A stretch of 64,000 nucleotides of DNA, from the NCBI RefSeq assembly GCF_001458335.1, contig NZ_CYTO01000020.1, positions 124,001-188,000 on the forward strand, given 5' to 3'. Position numbers and translations under genes: made by a program. Position 1 is the first letter of the stretch. The number at the start of each line of letters is the position of its first letter. Below are positions 19,384-27,108 of the stretch, in pieces. The notes beneath the pieces are model-generated. The model had not been told where the DNA came from and searched no databases. It saw only the letters and a list, made by a program, of their open reading frames with translations. Source of the DNA: Cognatishimia activa. GTDB taxonomy: Bacteria > Pseudomonadota > Alphaproteobacteria > Rhodobacterales > Rhodobacteraceae.

Positions 19384-20217
19384 ATGGGCAAGGAAGATCG
19401 GAAATTACGAAGGGCAGCAAAAAGCAGCCCTTTGGATTGGGCGCTGGACGGGCGCGACCAGCAGACGCTTGATATGGTCAACGAGGCCATTCAGCATAAA
19501 GAGGTGCTGCTCGCATATCAGCCGGTGGTGTTCGCCGAAAATCCGACAATGGCCGCTCATTTTGAAGCACTCATCAGGGTGCTAGATGAAACCGGCCGGG
19601 TGATTCCCGCCAGAGACTTCTTTGCACAGGTTGAAGTGAGCGAAGCGGGTCGAAAACTGGACTGCTTGTCGCTTTCGATGGGCTTAAAAACCCTTCGCGA
19701 CAATCCTGACATCGTTCTCTCAATCAACATGTCGGCACGTTCGATCGGTTATCGGAATTGGAAGCACATCCTGAATTCTAACCTGAAGCGCGACCCCACG
19801 CTGGGGCGACGACTGATTCTTGAGATCTCAGAAACGTCCGTCATGCAGGTCCCAGAATTGGTCATGGACTTTATGGATGAGTACCAGCAGCATTCTGTCG
19901 CATTTGCCTTAGATGACTACGGCGCGGATCTGACCTCGTACCGGCACTTAAAAGACTTTTCTTTCAATTACATAAAACTGGACGCATCATTCGCTAAAAG
20001 CATCCAAACGGATCCCAAAAACCAGGCACTGACCTACGCAATTTCTTACCTAGCGCAACAATTTGGGATGTTCACAGTTGCGACACGTATAGAGAGTATG
20101 GATGATGCAAGTACACTTCACGGATTAGGTGTCCGCTGTCTGCAGGGCTATTGCTTTGGCGCTCCGACGGTGAATCCGCCGCGGGATGAGAACAAAAATT
20201 CCAAATCAGCGGCCTAA
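19384..20217 (+). CDS. Stand-alone EAL-domain protein, probably inactive
   Basis: A 277-residue protein consisting almost only of an EAL domain, the fold of c-di-GMP phosphodiesterases. Most active-site residues are there: E61-A-L, N115 in SINMSARS, E147 and E150 in LEISET, D177-D178, K198 in YIKLD, and LQGYCFGAP near the end. The conserved A-E-G-V-E motif, however, reads A-T-R-I-E at 233-237, so the glutamate that acts in catalysis in known enzymes is Thr234. It has no signal, receiver or membrane domain. It is likely a c-di-GMP binding effector, or inactive; this is inference. Confidence 0.8.
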   Translation: MGKEDRKLRRAAKSSPLDWALDGRDQQTLDMVNEAIQHKEVLLAYQPVVFAENPTMAAHFEALIRVLDETGRVIPARDFFAQVEVSEAGRKLDCLSLSMGLKTLRDNPDIVLSINMSARSIGYRNWKHILNSNLKRDPTLGRRLILEISETSVMQVPELVMDFMDEYQQHSVAFALDDYGADLTSYRHLKDFSFNYIKLDASFAKSIQTDPKNQALTYAISYLAQQFGMFTVATRIESMDDASTLHGLGVRCLQGYCFGAPTVNPPRDENKNSKSAA

Positions 20218-20349
20218 TCTGAAATTTTCTTTCGATCGGAAGTCGCTTACTGTTGCGGCAGTGCAGCAATTCAGCTATTGAGACCACGCAAGGACAGCGA
20301 AATGCGTCACAGTGAGCGCATCTCTCGCATCTTTAGAGGACCGAATAAT

Positions 20350-21528
20350 ATGACGAACGTAGTAATTGCCTCCGCAGCCCGTACCGCTGTTGGCAGCTTT
20401 GGCGGATCTTTCGCAAACACACCTGCTCATGACATGGGCGCCGCAGTGCTGGAAGCAGTGGTTGAACGCGCCGGTGTTGATAAATCCGAAGTGTCTGAGA
20501 CCATCTTGGGTCAAGTTCTGACCGCCGGTCAGGGCCAGAACCCTGCGCGCCAGGCACATATCAACGCAGGCCTTCCGCAAGAAAGCGCCGCATGGGGCAT
20601 TAACCAAGTTTGTGGCTCCGGTCTTCGCGCCGTTGCTTTGGCAGCGCAGCACATCCAGTTGGGCGACGCATCTATCGTCGCAGCAGGTGGTCAGGAAAAC
20701 ATGACCCTGTCGCCACACGTGGCGCACCTACGTGCCGGCCAGAAGATGGGCGACATGAAATACATCGACTCCATGATCCGCGATGGTCTTTGGGATGCCT
20801 TCAACGGCTATCACATGGGTCAAACCGCTGAGAATGTTGCAAACCAATGGCAAATCTCTCGCGAAATGCAGGACGAATTCGCGCTGGCGTCTCAGAACAA
20901 AGCCGAGGCCGCTCAGAAAGCCGGTAAGTTTGATGACGAGGTGATCCCTTTCACCATCAAAACCCGTAAGGGTGAGATCATCGTCGACAAAGACGAATAC
21001 ATCCGCCACGGCGCAACTATTGAAAACATGCAGAAGTTGCGCCCAGCCTTCGTACGCGATGGCGGCACCGTAACTGCGGCGAACGCATCTGGCCTAAACG
21101 ATGGCGCGGCGGGCGTTCTGCTGATGTCTGCAGATGACGCCGAAAAGCGCGGCATTAATCCAATGGCGCGCATTGCATCTTATGCAACTGCTGGCTTGGA
21201 CCCATCTGTCATGGGCGTTGGCCCAATCTACGCGTCCCGCAAAGCTCTGGATAAAGCAGGCTGGTCCGTTTCAGACCTGGACCTGGTCGAAGCCAATGAG
21301 GCTTTTGCTGCGCAAGCTTGTGCGGTGAACAAGGACATGGGTTGGGATCCAGAAATCGTGAACGTCAATGGCGGCGCGATTGCGATTGGTCACCCAATCG
21401 GCGCGTCTGGCTGCCGTGTTCTGAACACTCTGTTGTTTGAAATGCAGCGCCGCGACGCGAAGAAAGGTCTCGCGACTCTCTGCATCGGCGGTGGCATGGG
21501 TGTCGCGCTCTGCGTAGAGCGCCCATAA
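20350..21528 (+). CDS. phaA: Acetyl-CoA acetyltransferase (PHB beta-ketothiolase)
   Basis: Condenses two acetyl-CoA to acetoacetyl-CoA. ATG 20350 is preceded by AGAGGA 9 bases upstream and gives [17 protein letters not shown], the usual thiolase start, 392 residues; a longer frame from 20278 is not supported. Seen: the acylated cysteine in [11 protein letters not shown] near residue 89, [16 protein letters not shown] with the catalytic His, and the last cysteine in [11 protein letters not shown]. phaB follows 189 bases later after a terminator, so this is the polyhydroxybutyrate gene pair, also used in the ethylmalonyl-CoA pathway. Confidence 0.95.
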   Translation: MTNVVIASAARTAVGSFGGSFANTPAHDMGAAVLEAVVERAGVDKSEVSETILGQVLTAGQGQNPARQAHINAGLPQESAAWGINQVCGSGLRAVALAAQHIQLGDASIVAAGGQENMTLSPHVAHLRAGQKMGDMKYIDSMIRDGLWDAFNGYHMGQTAENVANQWQISREMQDEFALASQNKAEAAQKAGKFDDEVIPFTIKTRKGEIIVDKDEYIRHGATIENMQKLRPAFVRDGGTVTAANASGLNDGAAGVLLMSADDAEKRGINPMARIASYATAGLDPSVMGVGPIYASRKALDKAGWSVSDLDLVEANEAFAAQACAVNKDMGWDPEIVNVNGGAIAIGHPIGASGCRVLNTLLFEMQRRDAKKGLATLCIGGGMGVALCVERP

Positions 21529-21555
21529 CTTTCTGACGCCAAAACACCTTTTGTG

Positions 21556-21590
21556 AAGGGCGTCCCAGCTTGGGTCGCCCTTTTTGTTTA
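21556..21590 (+). terminator. Terminator after phaA
   Basis: AAGGGCG (21556-21562) pairs with CGCCCTT (21576-21582), with an inner CCCA/TGGG stem, followed by TTTGTTT. It is a clear intrinsic terminator, so phaB needs its own promoter in the next 130 bases. There an A/T-rich block holds TGCAG (21640-21644) and TTGCA (21653-21657) in opposed orientation, faintly like the TGC/GCA half-sites of the PhaR regulator. Confidence 0.75.
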
Positions 21591-21717
21591 TAAGTACCTC
21601 TTTTTAAATCGAAATCTTGAGCTAATTTGCCGATTCTCATGCAGTAATAATATTGCAAGTTCGGCATAAAATTAGTAATAGAATTACCTGAAGACTTGAC
21701 CAACTTGGAGTAGATTC

Positions 21718-22440
21718 ATGGCAAAAGTAGCACTCGTCACCGGCGGTTCACGCGGCATCGGTGAAGCCATTTCCAAAGCCCTTAAAGCCGAAGGCTACGA
21801 GGTCGCAGCGACCTACGCAGGCAACGATGAAAAAGCCGCTGCTTTCACCGAAGCAACCGGTATCAAGACCTATAAATGGAACGTTGCGGATTATGACGCG
21901 TCCAAAGCCGGCCTTGCTCAGGTCGAAGCGGACCTAGGCCCAATCGATGTGGTTGTGGCAAACGCAGGCATTACACGCGACGCACCTTTCCACAAAATGT
22001 CCCCTGAACAGTGGAAAGAAGTGATCGACACGAACCTGACTGGCGTGTTCAACACCATCCACCCGATCTGGCCTGGCATGCGTGAGCGTAAGTTTGGCCG
22101 CATCATCGTTATCTCTTCGATCAATGGTCAAAAAGGTCAGTTCGCACAGGTGAACTATGCAGCAACCAAAGCAGGCGACCTTGGCATCGTAAAGTCCTTG
22201 GCCCAAGAAGGCGCGCGCGCAGGCATCACTGCAAACGCAATCTGCCCAGGCTACATTGCAACAGAAATGGTGATGGCAGTTCCAGAAAAGGTACGCGAAT
22301 CCATCATCGGCCAAATCCCAGCAGGTCGTTTGGGTGAGCCAGAAGAAATCGCACGCTGCGTGACCTTCCTTGCGTCCGACGATGCGGGCTTCATCAACGG
22401 TTCGACCATTTCTGCGAACGGTGCGCAGTTCTTCGTCTAA
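21718..22440 (+). CDS. phaB: Acetoacetyl-CoA reductase
   Basis: NADPH-dependent short-chain dehydrogenase making (R)-3-hydroxybutyryl-CoA for polyhydroxybutyrate. The 240 residues show the nucleotide motif TGGSRGIGEAI (residues 8-18), NAGITRD, the catalytic Ser in ISSINGQKGQFAQVNYAATKAG with Tyr-x3-Lys, and AICPGYIATEMV. The start is supported by TTGGAG upstream. The PHB synthase and phasin genes are not in the window. Confidence 0.95.
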   Translation: MAKVALVTGGSRGIGEAISKALKAEGYEVAATYAGNDEKAAAFTEATGIKTYKWNVADYDASKAGLAQVEADLGPIDVVVANAGITRDAPFHKMSPEQWKEVIDTNLTGVFNTIHPIWPGMRERKFGRIIVISSINGQKGQFAQVNYAATKAGDLGIVKSLAQEGARAGITANAICPGYIATEMVMAVPEKVRESIIGQIPAGRLGEPEEIARCVTFLASDDAGFINGSTISANGAQFFV

Positions 22441-22462
22441 GCGCAGACCTGATCAAAATGCA

Positions 22463-22488
22463 AAGGGCCGGTCAATTGACCGGCCCTT
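22463..22488. terminator. Perfect 26-bp palindromic terminator after phaB
   Basis: The 26 bases are fully self-complementary (AAGGGCCGGTCAA and its exact reverse complement without a loop spacer). It is placed between phaB and the oppositely oriented small gene at 22520, so it can serve both strands. As RNA it would fold into a 11-bp stem with a small loop. Confidence 0.65.
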
Positions 22489-22519
22489 CTCATTTGGTCC
22501 CGTAAGAAATGTTGCCAAA

Positions 22520-22672
22520 TCAGCGGGACGGCGCCGTAAGGGCAAACCAGCCCAGCGGCACATGAAAGTTAACGCGAGGAAGACGGAACAGCTTTTTAAA
22601 AGCTTGCGCTCGTTCTGCGTGAGCCCGGTCGTATGCGCGGGCGATCTCGCGGGTTGTAGATACTTCGATCAT
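22520..22672 (-). CDS. Small 50-residue basic protein of unknown function
   Basis: The minus strand encodes MIEVSTTREIARAYDRAHAE, then a basic stretch RAQAFKKLFRLP and a C-terminus ending LTAPSR. GGAG lies 7 bases before ATG 22672; an upstream in-frame ATG at 22687 has no good ribosome binding site. The protein looks like a single amphipathic helix followed by a basic motif, in the style of the many short DUF1127-like proteins of this group, but I cannot assign a family. It points toward phaB and shares the upstream region with the lysR-type gene. Confidence 0.6.
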   Translation of the reverse strand: MIEVSTTREIARAYDRAHAERAQAFKKLFRLPRVNFHVPLGWFALTAPSR

Positions 22673-22755
22673 TTTGCGCTCCTGCATTTGAATTTCTGAA
22701 CTGTTGTGAATATGCAGCCCGCAAATAAAGTTTACAAACGAGACTTTTCATGTCT

Positions 22756-22778
22756 TCAGTTTAGTTTTACTTAACTGA
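22756..22778. promoter_or_regulatory. LysR-type box TCAGTT-N11-AACTGA
   Basis: TCAGTT (22756-22761) and AACTGA (22773-22778) form a perfect inverted repeat with an 11-base spacer, the classical T-N11-A architecture bound by LysR-type regulators. It ends one base before the start codon of the LysR-type gene at 22780, which suggests autorepression and possibly control of the small divergent gene. Confidence 0.55.
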
Positions 22779-22779
22779 T

Positions 22780-23730
22780 ATGGCTGACCGTCTCCCACCG
22801 CTCACCGCTCTACGCGCCTTTGAAGCCGCTGCGCGGCATCGGTCCTTTGCCATGGCTGCAGAAGAGCTTCATGTCACGCCTGCCGCCCTGTCTTTTCAGA
22901 TCAAATCGTTAGAAGAACACCTTGGGCACCCGCTCTTTGTGCGCCTAAATCGAGCCGTTGAGCTGACGGAAGCAGGGCGCGCATTGGCGCCCGGGACATC
23001 TGAAGGATTTGATGCTTTGGCAAATGCGTGGCGCAGTGCGCAAAGGTCGGTCAGCACAAATACACTCACGATTACCGCTGGACCCGCCCTGACGGCAAAA
23101 TGGCTCGCCCCGAGAATTTTTGATTTCGCACGCCAGCATCCAGACACGGAATTGCGCTTCTCAGCATCCTTGAAGAACCTGGATTTGGAACGCGACGACG
23201 TAGATGTCGCCATTCGTTTTGGTCAGCGGGACTATCCAGACCTATATTGCCTCCCGGTGCAGAAAGAGTGGCTTACGCCAGTGATGACGCCAGAAATGGC
23301 AGAACAGTTTAACAGCCCGGAAAAACTACTGGACGCTCCTTTGGTTTTTGATGACTCGATCGACTTTCTAAATCCGCGATGTGATTGGCCCGTTTGGTTC
23401 AGGGCGGCCGGGATTGAAATGCCCGCAAACAAACGTGGCGCGCATTTCTCAAACGCCGACCACGCGATCGATGCGGCTATTGCCGGTGTTGGCGCAGCCT
23501 TAGGTCGCCGCCCCATCATCTTGAAGGATGTCTTAGAAGGCCGACTCGTTGCCCCATTCAAAATCGCAATCGAGTCAGATGCCCGATTCCGCTTTCTTTG
23601 TCGGAAGGGAGCGGAAACAAGACCCGATGTGGCAGCCCTGCGCGATTGGTTCGTTGCAGAGATCGAAAAAACAGCGCATTTCTCTGATGGGTTTGAAATC
23701 ATCCCAGTGACGGAGCTGCAATCTAAATGA
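22780..23730 (+). CDS. LysR-family transcriptional regulator (GcvA-like)
   Basis: A 316-residue regulator: N-terminal winged helix-turn-helix (PPLTALRAFEAAARHRSFAM.. to ..LTEAGRAL, residues about 4-68) and a periplasmic-binding-like effector domain from about 90. The start MADRLPPLTALRAFEAA fits the GcvA-like group. No Shine-Dalgarno sequence is visible, because the palindrome at 22756-22778 occupies that space; a leaderless message is possible. Its stop overlaps the start of the EamA transporter (ATGA), so regulator and transporter are one unit. The effector is unknown. Confidence 0.9.
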   Translation: MADRLPPLTALRAFEAAARHRSFAMAAEELHVTPAALSFQIKSLEEHLGHPLFVRLNRAVELTEAGRALAPGTSEGFDALANAWRSAQRSVSTNTLTITAGPALTAKWLAPRIFDFARQHPDTELRFSASLKNLDLERDDVDVAIRFGQRDYPDLYCLPVQKEWLTPVMTPEMAEQFNSPEKLLDAPLVFDDSIDFLNPRCDWPVWFRAAGIEMPANKRGAHFSNADHAIDAAIAGVGAALGRRPIILKDVLEGRLVAPFKIAIESDARFRFLCRKGAETRPDVAALRDWFVAEIEKTAHFSDGFEIIPVTELQSK

Positions 23731-24599
23731 CGAAAAACCGCGCAACCCTGATTGGGTTCCTTGCTGTTCTGCTTTGGTCTTTTCTTGCGCTCTTTACCGT
23801 CGGCACCGCTCCGATGCCCGCACTTTTGTTGAACGCGGTGTGTTTTGCAATCGGTGGAACGCTGGGTTTGGTTTGGACCGCGCGGACCGGAGGCCTAAGG
23901 CAGCTGAAACAGGTGCCGTTATGGGTCTTTGGCTTCGGCACCATCGGTCTCTTTGGCTATCACGCGCTCTACTTTAGTGCTCTGCGACTGGCCCCAGCCG
24001 CAGAGGCTGGTCTGATCGCATATCTGTGGCCGCTCTTGATTGTTTTGTTCTCGGGTCTTTTGCCCGGAGAACGCTTGAAAACGGCCCACGTGATCGGCGC
24101 CATCGTGGCGTTCGCCGGAGCGGCAATTATCGTTCAAGGTGGCGGAAGCGGATTCAAAGCGGAAGCCGCAGCGGGCTACGCTTTGGCGTTCTGTTGCGCG
24201 CTGTTCTGGTCCGGTTACTCTGTCATTTCCCGCCGGCTTGGCGATGTCCCAACGGCGGCGGTTGCCGTTTTTTGCGTTGCGACCTCAATCCTGTCCCTCG
24301 CCCTTCACCTTGCACTTGAAACCACCACATGGCCGAACAGCGCGTTGGGTTGGGGCTCGGTTCTCGCCCTCGGGTTGGGCCCCGTGGGACTGGCTTTTTA
24401 TGTCTGGGACATCGGCGTCAAAAAGGGCGATATACAACTGCTTGGCACAAGCTCCTATGCCGCGCCGCTTTTATCGACACTGGTTCTGGTGCTCGCTGGC
24501 GTCGCAAACGCCAGCTGGTCGCTGGGTATCGCGGCACTGTTGATCACCTTAGGGGCTATCATCGCCGCCCGCGCAAGCGTTTCAAATCAAACACAATAA
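23727..24599 (+). CDS. EamA/DMT-family transporter
   Basis: A 290-residue inner-membrane protein with about ten hydrophobic segments in two EamA repeats. The first repeat carries GLIAYLWPLLIVLFSGLLPGERL and the second GPVGLAFYVWDIGVKKGDIQLLG. It resembles the YddG-type aromatic amino acid exporters, but substrate cannot be read from sequence. It overlaps the LysR-type gene by four bases and is probably controlled by it. Confidence 0.85.
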   Translation: MTKNRATLIGFLAVLLWSFLALFTVGTAPMPALLLNAVCFAIGGTLGLVWTARTGGLRQLKQVPLWVFGFGTIGLFGYHALYFSALRLAPAAEAGLIAYLWPLLIVLFSGLLPGERLKTAHVIGAIVAFAGAAIIVQGGGSGFKAEAAAGYALAFCCALFWSGYSVISRRLGDVPTAAVAVFCVATSILSLALHLALETTTWPNSALGWGSVLALGLGPVGLAFYVWDIGVKKGDIQLLGTSSYAAPLLSTLVLVLAGVANASWSLGIAALLITLGAIIAARASVSNQTQ

Positions 24600-24601
24600 A
24601 A

Positions 24602-24630
24602 CCCCGCTTCAAAAGAAACGGGGCTTTTGT
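24602..24630. terminator. Terminator between EamA and DUF465 genes
   Basis: CCCCG (24602-24606) pairs with CGGGG (24619-24623), followed by CTTTTGTTTC on the plus strand. The A-rich flank also gives a T-run on the minus strand, so it may serve both convergent genes. Confidence 0.6.
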
Positions 24631-24650
24631 TTCAATTTTTGAGGGTGTCA

Positions 24651-24815
24651 CTAAGCAGACAGGCGACTGATCTCTTCTTTGATCTTCAGCTTCTGCTTTT
24701 TCATTTCAGCGATCTCGAGGTCACTGGACCCTGGGGCGCGCTGTTCTTCTTCGACGAGTTTTGAGAGGCTCTCGTGTTTCCGTTTCAACTGTTCCAAGTG
24801 CGAGCTCACGCTCAT
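24651..24815 (-). CDS. DUF465 / YdcH-like small protein
   Basis: A 54-residue protein, MSVSSHLEQLKRKHESLSKL to EEISRLSA, read from ATG 24815 with GAGGAG 8 bases upstream. It is nearly all helical and highly charged, with KRKHESLSKLVEEE and IAEMKKQKLKIKEEI matching the DUF465 (YdcH) family, which forms small helical hairpins. No function is established. It is convergent with the EamA gene and apparently monocistronic. The 197 bases upstream to 25012 hold its promoter and no other gene that I see. Confidence 0.85.
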   Translation of the reverse strand: MSVSSHLEQLKRKHESLSKLVEEEQRAPGSSDLEIAEMKKQKLKIKEEISRLSA

Positions 24816-25012
24816 ATGGCATACTCCTCTCTAAATAGGTTTCGGTTAACCTCATCAGTCCATCACAAATTCGTGTTTCTGTCACGCTGCAGGCGCATCA
24901 TTTTCGCCTCAAAAACCAAGCAAAAGGCGTTAAAAATCGCGCAAACCCGCAGCCTGAACGGGGATTTACCAGCGATTCAAATTGCTTAATCAGAGAAATG
25001 CGGTGGGCGAAT

Positions 25013-25768
25013 TCATGCCGGGAACCCTAAGGAATTTCCGTCTCTGAGCACAGATTTGATGCGATCTGTGTAGTCTTCTGCGTCTTTTTCATGCGTTTGC
25101 CCAGAATGTAACTGGATTGGAGCGTGCAGACGCAACGGCGCGCGACCGGAATGACGGGCGCGAACCAAGACAAGATTTGCATCCCGTCCAGGACGTGGAA
25201 CGAAGGGCTGCACCTGCAGAGATCCCATCGCTGTCGGCATATTCCTCAAGAGATCACCTAATCGCTCGGCACGGTGGATAAAGGTTACGTAGCCCTTTGG
25301 CTGCACGCGCTTTACTGCGACCTCCAACCAAGTCTTAAGTGGAGTATCTTCACCCATCGCTTGCTCACGACCTGCGTCGGTGGCTGCGTTGCCGGTGTTT
25401 CGGTCAAAGTAGGGCGGATTTGCAAAGACATGATCAAAACGGCGCTGTTTCAGATCTTGTGGCAGGTTGGTCAAGTCTGCTTCAAACACCGAAAAGTCAG
25501 CGTCATTTAAGGTAGCATTTTCTCGTGCCAGTGACGCATAGGCTGGTTGGATTTCAACACCATGCAGTTGAATTCCCGGCACACGTGCTGCCAGACAAAG
25601 TGCCGCAGTGCCGACACCAGTCCCAAGCTCCAACGCGGTTTGCCCGGAACTTGCCTCAATGGCGGCGGCCAACAAGACAGGATCAACCCCTGCGCGATAG
25701 CCTTTTGAGGGCTGCTTGATGCGCACACGCCCGCCAAGATAGGCATTTTCAGTGGTTTGCTCGGTCAC
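25013..25768 (-). CDS. SAM-dependent methyltransferase, TrmN6-like
   Basis: A 251-residue class I methyltransferase. The SAM site is ALELGTGVGTAALCLAAR (residues about 40-57) and the catalytic motif N-P-P-Y is in FANPPYFDRN near residue 118, typical of adenine-N6 methyltransferases; the overall layout fits tRNA1(Val) A37 N6-methyltransferases. The early motif RIKQPSKGYRAGVDPVLLAAAI is characteristic. It overlaps the DUF2007 gene by four bases. The RNA target is inferred from the family. Confidence 0.85.
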   Translation of the reverse strand: MTEQTTENAYLGGRVRIKQPSKGYRAGVDPVLLAAAIEASSGQTALELGTGVGTAALCLAARVPGIQLHGVEIQPAYASLARENATLNDADFSVFEADLTNLPQDLKQRRFDHVFANPPYFDRNTGNAATDAGREQAMGEDTPLKTWLEVAVKRVQPKGYVTFIHRAERLGDLLRNMPTAMGSLQVQPFVPRPGRDANLVLVRARHSGRAPLRLHAPIQLHSGQTHEKDAEDYTDRIKSVLRDGNSLGFPA

Positions 25769-25983
25769 GGTCGCCCCAATGGGATTTCGTTATCCGCCAT
25801 CACGCGCTCTGCTTGTATGAGCCGGTCTTCATGGACCAAAATTCGGCGGGGAAAGATCCCAATGCCGCCTTCGAGCACGCTCATATTTACGTCCATTTCA
25901 AAGCAGTCTATACCCTCCCCTCGAAGGAGTGCCATGGCAAAGGCGATGATCGTCGGGTCGGTGGTACGCAAAAGTTCCTTCAT
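25765..25983 (-). CDS. DUF2007-family small protein
   Basis: A 72-residue protein beginning MKELLRTTDPTIIAFAMALL. The pattern matches DUF2007 (putative signal-transducing protein), a small ferredoxin-like fold: MKELLRTTDP at the start, LLRGEGIDCFEMDVNMSVLEGG in the middle and PRRILVHEDRLIQAERVM near the end. A longer frame to 26199 would run into the divergent polyprenyl synthase gene and is not credible. Its stop overlaps the methyltransferase start, so both are coupled; the meaning of the pair is unknown. Confidence 0.85.
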   Translation of the reverse strand: MKELLRTTDPTIIAFAMALLRGEGIDCFEMDVNMSVLEGGIGIFPRRILVHEDRLIQAERVMADNEIPLGRP

Positions 25984-26038
25984 AGTTGGGATGTAAGGGC
26001 AAGGCCCGGCAAATGTCGAGCCTTGTGACGGGAGTGTG

Positions 26039-27040
26039 ATGGGTCTGGACCACGCAGCGACAAAACCACATGAGGCGCTGAGCGCGCTTTTGGCGTCGGA
26101 TATGGAAGCGGTGAATACGTTGATCACCGAACGTATGGCGAGCGAACACGCGCCTCGCATCCCAGAGGTCACAGCACATCTTGTGGGGGCTGGCGGCAAA
26201 CGCTTGCGCCCGATGTTGACTTTGGCCGCTGCGCAACTCTGTGGCTATGAAGGCCCCTACCATGTGCATCTGGCAGCAACGGTAGAGTTCATTCACACCG
26301 CAACATTGCTGCATGATGACGTGGTAGACGAAAGCGGACAGCGCCGCGGGCGTCCGACAGCGAACCTTTTGTGGGACAACAAAAGCTCTGTTTTGGTGGG
26401 CGACTATCTGTTTTCCCGCTCTTTCCAGTTGATGGTGGAAACCGGGTCGCTTCGTGTTTTGGATATTCTCGCGAACGCATCAGCAACTATTGCTGAGGGT
26501 GAGGTGCTGCAGTTGACAGCCGCGCAGGATCTCAAAACCGATGAGAGCATTTATCTGCAAGTGGTGCGCGGCAAGACGGCAGCTCTGTTTTCAGCGGCAA
26601 CCGAGGTCGGTGGCGTGATTGCTGGTGCCGATGAAGCACATGTGAAGGCGCTCTTTGATTATGGTGACGCACTAGGAATTTCGTTCCAGATTGTGGATGA
26701 CCTGCTAGACTATCAGGGCGACGTTAAAGCGACGGGTAAAAACGTCGGCGACGATTTCCGCGAACGTAAACTCACCTTGCCGGTGATCAAAGCAGTCGCC
26801 AATTCTGACACTGATGAGCGGGCATTCTGGGAACGCACCATCGAAAAGGGCAAGCAGGATGACGGCGATCTAGAACATGCGCTTGAGCTTTTGAACAAAC
26901 ACGGTGCGTTGGAAGCGACACGCAAAGATGCTCTGGCTTGGGCAGCAAAGGCGAAATCTGCTCTTGAACCGCTGCCAGATCACGAGATCAAGGGTTTGTT
27001 GACCGATCTCGCCGACTACGTCGTGGCGCGCGTCAGCTAG
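26039..27040 (+). CDS. ispB: Polyprenyl diphosphate synthase
   Basis: Trans-prenyltransferase building the long isoprenoid side chain of ubiquinone. Both aspartate-rich motifs are visible: LLHDDVVDESGQRRGRP near residue 91 and QIVDDLLDYQGD near residue 220, as well as GGKRLRPMLTLAAAQL. Length is 333. ATG 26039 is preceded by GGGAG at a short distance; GTG 26036 is an alternative. Chain length (octa- to deca-) cannot be fixed; Rhodobacteraceae normally make Q-10. ubiA, the next user of this product, lies at 57868 in this window. Confidence 0.92.
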   Translation: MGLDHAATKPHEALSALLASDMEAVNTLITERMASEHAPRIPEVTAHLVGAGGKRLRPMLTLAAAQLCGYEGPYHVHLAATVEFIHTATLLHDDVVDESGQRRGRPTANLLWDNKSSVLVGDYLFSRSFQLMVETGSLRVLDILANASATIAEGEVLQLTAAQDLKTDESIYLQVVRGKTAALFSAATEVGGVIAGADEAHVKALFDYGDALGISFQIVDDLLDYQGDVKATGKNVGDDFRERKLTLPVIKAVANSDTDERAFWERTIEKGKQDDGDLEHALELLNKHGALEATRKDALAWAAKAKSALEPLPDHEIKGLLTDLADYVVARVS

Positions 27041-27105
27041 GGGGCTTTGCCCCCGCTTGAACGAGGTTCAAGCTCCCCCAGGATATTTTGCCAAAAAGAA
27101 AGCGG
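27040..27105 (-). repeat. Intergenic repeat with two hairpins, copy 3
   Basis: Read on the minus strand: a head CTTTCTTTTTGGC-AAAATATCC, then a stem GCTTGAAC-CTC-GTTCAAGC (27055-27073), then GGGGGC-AAA-GCCCCC (27040-27054). The order is the same as in the copy at 6871-6928, but the first stem has a fully different, still paired sequence. The GGGGGC arm begins in the last base of the ispB stop codon. It probably ends both ispB and the convergent TPR gene. Confidence 0.65.
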
Positions 27106-27108
27106 AAG

